From Pseudorhodoferax sp. Leaf274 (GTDB taxonomy: Bacteria > Pseudomonadota > Gammaproteobacteria > Burkholderiales > Burkholderiaceae_C): a stretch of DNA of 64,000 bases. A model generated the notes under the pieces. That model made no database searches, was not told where the DNA came from, and worked only from the letters and a program-made list of their open reading frames with translations. The stretch lies in NCBI RefSeq assembly GCF_001422445.1, contig NZ_LMNA01000025.1, forward strand, positions 63,061 through 127,060, given 5' to 3'. Positions 59,949 to 64,000 of the stretch are shown one piece after another (position 1 is the stretch's first letter; each line of letters begins with the position of its first letter). The position numbers and the translations under genes were made by a program.

Positions 59949-61664
59949 ATGATGTTGAAGAACCCTGCCAGCAAGTACGCCGCCTTTCAACCGGTGCGCC
60001 TGACCGACCGCACCTGGCCCGATGCCCAGATCACCCAGGCGCCGATCTGGCTCTCCACCGACCTGCGCGACGGCAACCAGGCGCTGATCGAGCCCATGGA
60101 CGGCGCGCGCAAGCTGCAGATGTTCCAGGCGCTGGTCAAGATCGGCTTCAAGGAGATCGAGGTCGGCTTTCCCTCGGCATCGCAGACCGAGTTCGACTTC
60201 GTGCGCAAGCTCATCGAGGAGGACCTGATCCCCGAGGACGTGACGATCCAGGTGCTGACCCAGGCGCGCGAGCACCTCATCGAGCGCACCTTCGAATCCT
60301 TGCAAGGCGCCAAGCGCGCCATCGTGCACCTGTACAACGCCTGCGCGCCCATCATGCGCCGCGTGGTGCTGGGCATGGACGAGGACGGCATCGTGGCGCT
60401 CGCCACGGCCCAGGCCCGCATGTTCCAGGACCTGGCCGCACGCCAGCCCGCAACGCAGTGGACCTTCCAGTACTCGCCCGAGATGTTCTCCGGCACCGAG
60501 CTGGCGTTCTCCAAGCGCGTCGTCGATGCCGTGACCGAGGTCTGGCAGCCCACGCCCGAGCGCAAGTGCATCATCAACCTGCCGTCCACGGTGGAGCACT
60601 CCACGCCGAACATCTTTGCCGACATGATCGAGTGGATGCACCGCAACCTCGCGCGCCGCGATGCCATCGTGCTGTCCGTGCACCCGCACAACGACCGCGG
60701 CACGGGCACGGCGGCCGCCGAGTTCGCCGTGATGGCCGGGGCCGATCGCCTCGAAGGCTGTTTGTTCGGCAACGGCGAGCGCACGGGCAACCTGGACATC
60801 GTCAACGTGGCGCTGAACCTCTACACACAGGGCGTGGCGCCGCAGCTCGACTTCTCCGAGATCGACGAGATCCGCCGCGTGGTCGAACACTGCAACCAGC
60901 TGCCCGTGCACCCGCGCCACCCGTACGTGGGCGACCTGGTCTACACCTCGTTCTCCGGCTCGCACCAGGACGCGATCAAGAAGGTCTTCTCGGCGCGCAA
61001 GGAAGGCGACATCTGGAACGTGCCCTACCTGCCCATCGACCCCAAGGACCTTGGCCGCACCTACGAGGCCGTCATCCGCGTGAACAGCCAGTCGGGCAAG
61101 GGCGGCATCTCCTACCTGCTCGAAAGCGAGTTCGGCCTGGAATTGCCGCGCCGCCTGCAGATCGAATTCAGCCAGGTGGTGCAGGGCGTCATGGATGCCG
61201 AGGGCAAGGAACTCACGGCGCACGACCTGTGGATGCTGTTCGAGAAGGAATATGGCCTGCACGACGTGGCGGCGCCGCAGCACCGCCTGACCGAGCAGCG
61301 CGGTGCCGGTGACACGACCGAGGTCGAACTCTCGGCCGACCTGGTCTTCGCCGGCCAGCCGGTGCAGATCCAGGGGCGCGGCACCGGCCCGATCGACGCC
61401 TTCGTCGACGGCCTGCAGCGGGCCACGGGCCGCAGCGTGCGCGTGATGGACTACCACGAGCATGCCATCGGCGCCGGCGCGAACGCCAAGGCCGTGGCCT
61501 ACCTCGAACTGCGCGTGGACGACGGCCGAACGCTGTTCGGCGTGGGCATCGACGCGAACATCGTGTCGGCCTCGCTCAAGGCCATCGTGTCCGGCCTGCA
61601 GCGGGGTACCCGCGGGCAGCACAATGCGACCGCGGAGCCGGAAGCCGCCGCAGTGGCGCGCTGA
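59949..61664 (+). CDS. leuA: 2-isopropylmalate synthase (long form), first leuA
   Basis: Condenses acetyl-CoA with 2-ketoisovalerate, the first committed step of leucine synthesis. It has 571 residues of the longer LeuA type (as in actinobacteria and yeast): [22 protein letters not shown] at the start, metal ligands in [13 protein letters not shown], and a C-terminal LeuA dimer/regulatory domain ([22 protein letters not shown]) for leucine feedback. Two ATGs in tandem start the gene. It sits behind a leader peptide and attenuator, and a different leuA follows 30 bp later. Confidence 0.95.
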   Translation: MMLKNPASKYAAFQPVRLTDRTWPDAQITQAPIWLSTDLRDGNQALIEPMDGARKLQMFQALVKIGFKEIEVGFPSASQTEFDFVRKLIEEDLIPEDVTIQVLTQAREHLIERTFESLQGAKRAIVHLYNACAPIMRRVVLGMDEDGIVALATAQARMFQDLAARQPATQWTFQYSPEMFSGTELAFSKRVVDAVTEVWQPTPERKCIINLPSTVEHSTPNIFADMIEWMHRNLARRDAIVLSVHPHNDRGTGTAAAEFAVMAGADRLEGCLFGNGERTGNLDIVNVALNLYTQGVAPQLDFSEIDEIRRVVEHCNQLPVHPRHPYVGDLVYTSFSGSHQDAIKKVFSARKEGDIWNVPYLPIDPKDLGRTYEAVIRVNSQSGKGGISYLLESEFGLELPRRLQIEFSQVVQGVMDAEGKELTAHDLWMLFEKEYGLHDVAAPQHRLTEQRGAGDTTEVELSADLVFAGQPVQIQGRGTGPIDAFVDGLQRATGRSVRVMDYHEHAIGAGANAKAVAYLELRVDDGRTLFGVGIDANIVSASLKAIVSGLQRGTRGQHNATAEPEAAAVAR

Positions 61665-61694
61665 GCACGGCGCCTGCACGACCAGGAGACCACG

Positions 61695-63233
61695 ATGGGC
61701 GAACAACTGATCATCTTCGACACCACCTTGCGCGACGGCGAGCAATCGCCGGGCGCCTCGATGACGCGCGACGAAAAGCTGCGCATCGCGCGCCAGCTCG
61801 AGCGGCTCAAGGTCGATGTGATCGAGGCGGGTTTCGCGGCCAGCTCGAACGGGGACTTCGAGTGCGTGCAGGCGATCGCCCGAGCGGTGCGCGAGTCGAC
61901 GATCTGCTCGCTCTCGCGCGCCAACGACCGCGACATCGCGCGCTCGGCCGAAGCGCTCAAGGACGCGGCCCGTGCGCGCATCCACGTGTTCATCGCGACC
62001 TCGCCGCTGCACATGGAGAAGAAGCTGCGCATGACACCCGACCAGGTGTTCGAGCAGGCACGCCAGTCGGTGCGCTTCGCGCGCAACCTGGTCGGCGACA
62101 TCGAGTTCAGCCCCGAGGATGGCTACCGCAGCGACCCGGATTTCCTGTGCCGCGTGATCGAAGAGGTGATCAAGGAGGGCGCCACCACCATCAACGTGCC
62201 CGACACGGTCGGCTACGCCATCCCCGAGCTCTACGGCAACTTCATCCTGGACCTGCGCCAGCGCATCCCGAACAGCGACAAGGCGGTCTGGTCCGTGCAC
62301 TGCCACAACGACCTGGGCATGGCCGTGGCCAACTCGCTGGCCGGCGTGAAGATCGGCGGCGCGCGGCAGGTGGAATGCACCATCAACGGCCTGGGCGAGC
62401 GCGCGGGCAACTGCTCGCTGGAAGAGGTGGTGATGGCCGTGAAGACGCGCCGCGACTACTTCGGCCTCGACCTGAACATCGCCACCGAGCACATCGTGGC
62501 GGCGAGCCGCATGGTCAGCCAGACCACCGGCTTCGTGGTGCAGCCCAACAAGGCCGTGGTCGGCGCCAACGCCTTCGCCCATGCCTCGGGCATCCACCAG
62601 GACGGCGTGCTCAAGGCGCGCGACACCTACGAGATCATGCGCGCCGAAGACGTGGGCTGGAGCGCCAACAAGATCGTGCTGGGCAAGCTCTCGGGTCGCA
62701 ACGCCTTTAAGCAGCGCTTGCAAGACCTGGGCGTGCAGATGGAGAGCGAGGCCGACATCAACGCCGCTTTCGCGCGCTTCAAGGACCTGGCCGACCGCAA
62801 GAGCGAGATCTTCGACGAGGACATCCTGGCGCTGGTCAGCGAGGAGAGCGTGGCGCACGAGCAGGAGCAGTACGTCTTCGTCTCGCTCAAGCAGCACAGC
62901 GAGACCGGCGAGCGGCCGCAGGCCGAGGTGGTGTTCACGGCCCAGGGCCAGGAGGTGCGCGGCACGTCCGACGGCAACGGCCCGGTCGACGCTTCGCTCA
63001 AGGCCATCGAATCGCATGTCCACAGCGGCGCCGAGATGGTGCTGTATTCGGTCAACGCCATCAGCGGCTCGACCGAGAGCCAGGGCGAGGTCACGGTGCG
63101 GCTGCAGAACAGCGGCCGCGTGGTCAATGGCGTGGGCGCCGATCCCGACATCGTCGTGGCCTCGGCCAAGGCCTACCTGTCGGCCTTGAACAAGCTGTAC
63201 AGCAAGGCCGAGCGCGTCGCAGCCCAGGGCTGA
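61695..63233 (+). CDS. leuA: 2-isopropylmalate synthase (short form), second leuA
   Basis: A second 2-isopropylmalate synthase of 512 residues, of the common proteobacterial type: [21 protein letters not shown], the metal-site [38 protein letters not shown] and a C-terminal regulatory domain ([20 protein letters not shown]). It is only distantly similar to the first leuA, so this is not a recent duplication. GGAG precedes the ATG, and the gene is probably co-transcribed with the first behind the same attenuator. A citramalate or homocitrate synthase is less likely given the overall match. Confidence 0.94.
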   Translation: MGEQLIIFDTTLRDGEQSPGASMTRDEKLRIARQLERLKVDVIEAGFAASSNGDFECVQAIARAVRESTICSLSRANDRDIARSAEALKDAARARIHVFIATSPLHMEKKLRMTPDQVFEQARQSVRFARNLVGDIEFSPEDGYRSDPDFLCRVIEEVIKEGATTINVPDTVGYAIPELYGNFILDLRQRIPNSDKAVWSVHCHNDLGMAVANSLAGVKIGGARQVECTINGLGERAGNCSLEEVVMAVKTRRDYFGLDLNIATEHIVAASRMVSQTTGFVVQPNKAVVGANAFAHASGIHQDGVLKARDTYEIMRAEDVGWSANKIVLGKLSGRNAFKQRLQDLGVQMESEADINAAFARFKDLADRKSEIFDEDILALVSEESVAHEQEQYVFVSLKQHSETGERPQAEVVFTAQGQEVRGTSDGNGPVDASLKAIESHVHSGAEMVLYSVNAISGSTESQGEVTVRLQNSGRVVNGVGADPDIVVASAKAYLSALNKLYSKAERVAAQG

Positions 63234-63255
63234 CCGCGGCGGCCACCGAAAGCAG

Positions 63256-63284
63256 AACGGCCTCCCGAGGGAGGCCGTTTTCTT
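63256..63284 (+). terminator. Intrinsic terminator after the second leuA
   Basis: AACGGCCTCCC (63256-63266) pairs with GGGAGGCCGTT (63269-63279), followed by TTTCTTT. It lies between the convergent leuA and the peptidyl-prolyl isomerase gene; on the minus strand the tail is less T-rich, so it serves mainly leuA. Confidence 0.85.
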
Positions 63285-63298
63285 TGGGGGCAGGGCGG

Positions 63299-64000
63299 TT
63301 ACTCGACCTTGGCCTTGGCGCGCAGTTCCTGCTGGTACTGCTGCATCTTCTGCTGTTGCAGCTGCTGGCCGATCTGCTGCTTGACCTGTTCCAGCGGCGG
63401 GAACTCCTGCTGGCGCTCGTCGTTCAGGCGGATGACGTGGTAGCCGAACTGGGTCTTGACGGGCACATCCGTGGTCTGGCCCTTCTTGAGCTTGACCAGC
63501 GCGTCGCCGAATTCCTTGACGTAGCCGGCCGGGTTGGCCCAGCCCAGGTCGCCGCCGTTGGCGCCGGATCCGGGGTCCTTGGACTGCTTCTTGGCGATGT
63601 CCTCGAACTTCGCGCCCTTCTTGAGGCTGGCGATGATGGCCTTGGCGTCGGCTTCCTTCTCGACCAGGATGTGCTGGGCCTTGTATTCCTTGCCTTCGCT
63701 GGAATTGGCGGCCTTGACCTTGTCGTACTCGGCCTGGATCTCGGCGTCGGTCACGGGGTGGGTCTTCTGGTAGTCCACCAGCAGCTCACGCACCAGCAGC
63801 GACTGGCGGGCGAAATCCATCTGGGCCTGGAAGTCGGGCGAGGCATCCAGGCCGCGCTTCTGCGCTTCCTGCATGAAGATCTCGCGCATGATGACTTCCT
63901 CGCGCAGCTGGCCTTCCTGGTCGGGCGTGACCGGACGGCCGGCACGCGCCATCTGCTCGGCCAGCGCATCCACGCGGGCCTTGGGCACGGCCTTGCCGTT
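63299..64000 (-). CDS. Parvulin-type peptidyl-prolyl cis-trans isomerase (partial, N-terminus off the window)
   Basis: Periplasmic folding helper of the PpiC/SurA-like group. About 233 residues are visible, and the frame runs on through the right edge, so the signal peptide and true start are beyond the window. An N-terminal SurA-like helical part (LREEVIMREIFMQEAQKRGL; FARQSLLVRELLVDYQ) precedes the PPIC rotamase domain (EYKAQHILVEKEADAKAIIA; GDLGWANPAGYVKEFGDALV; TQFGYHVIRLND). The C-terminus is Gln- and Lys-rich. It lies convergent with leuA across an intrinsic terminator. Confidence 0.92.
   Translation of the reverse strand, partial: NGKAVPKARVDALAEQMARAGRPVTPDQEGQLREEVIMREIFMQEAQKRGLDASPDFQAQMDFARQSLLVRELLVDYQKTHPVTDAEIQAEYDKVKAANSSEGKEYKAQHILVEKEADAKAIIASLKKGAKFEDIAKKQSKDPGSGANGGDLGWANPAGYVKEFGDALVKLKKGQTTDVPVKTQFGYHVIRLNDERQQEFPPLEQVKQQIGQQLQQQKMQQYQQELRAKAKVE

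Noticed and set aside
59823-63023. A minus-strand open frame of over 1000 codons opposite both leuA genes
   Set aside because: It runs across two genes, the gap and the attenuator, and has no recognisable domain; a shadow.

Overview
The window is GC-rich, densely coded chromosomal DNA from a betaproteobacterium, most likely of the order Burkholderiales and family Comamonadaceae (Acidovorax, Variovorax or a relative). The evidence is the codon use, the gene orders dapC-dapD-pilus ATPase-dapE-prmB, smc-zipA-ligA and ilvB-ilvN-ilvC-pssA-leuA, and PEP-CTERM surface proteins. I see no rRNA, tRNA, CRISPR array, prophage or insertion sequence. It looks like core chromosome with a few accessory cassettes.

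Layout. (1) 1-6800, minus strand: a lysine/diaminopimelate operon (dapC, dapD, dapE) that also carries a PilU-like pilus ATPase, prmB and an ABC-F ATPase cut by the left edge. dapC holds an in-frame, repeat-like insertion. (2) 6913-9469: a LuxR-type response regulator and a hybrid histidine kinase. (3) 9447-14166, minus: a valine-degradation operon (mmsA, acyl-CoA dehydrogenase, 3-hydroxyisobutyryl-CoA hydrolase-like protein, mmsB), divergent from a LysR regulator with two operator-like sites between them. (4) 15269-17778: an orphan VAO/PCMH-type flavoprotein and a PEP-CTERM protein. (5) 18010-25187: smc-zipA-ligA-def, covering chromosome organisation, division, DNA ligation and N-terminal processing. 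(6) 25335-28180: a Tat-exported phospholipase C and a second PEP-CTERM protein. (7) 28203-32840: a TRAP transporter, a DapA-like lyase/synthase and a divergent GntR regulator, with a perfect 16-bp palindrome between them. (8) 32854-41463: an FGE-like lipoprotein, glnD and map, divergent from purL. (9) 41480-46212: moaA; a probably Fur-controlled trio (small protein, Mn-type superoxide dismutase, ZIP metal transporter); an aldehyde dehydrogenase. (10) 46213-50643: a decayed vapC toxin relic, the membrane pyrophosphatase hppA divergent from the soluble pyrophosphatase ppa, and a trans-sulfuration enzyme. (11) 50640-55095: a FemAB-like protein, glnB, and a tightly overlapping operon of ECF sigma factor, DUF3619 protein, DUF3106 protein, RDD protein and LOG protein. 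(12) 55342-63233: branched-chain amino acid synthesis (ilvB, ilvN, ilvC), pssA and two different leuA genes, the first behind a transcription attenuator with a 17-residue leader peptide. (13) 63299-end: a parvulin-type peptidyl-prolyl isomerase cut by the right edge.

The most notable observations are the leuA attenuator, the coding repeat-like insertion in dapC, the sigma/DUF3619/DUF3106 operon (arranged like CnrH-CnrY-CnrX, with an 18-residue tandem repeat in the DUF3106 protein), the Fur box in front of the sodA operon, and the vapC relic. No single stretch is clearly a wholly new system; the sigma/DUF3619/DUF3106 module is the best candidate.
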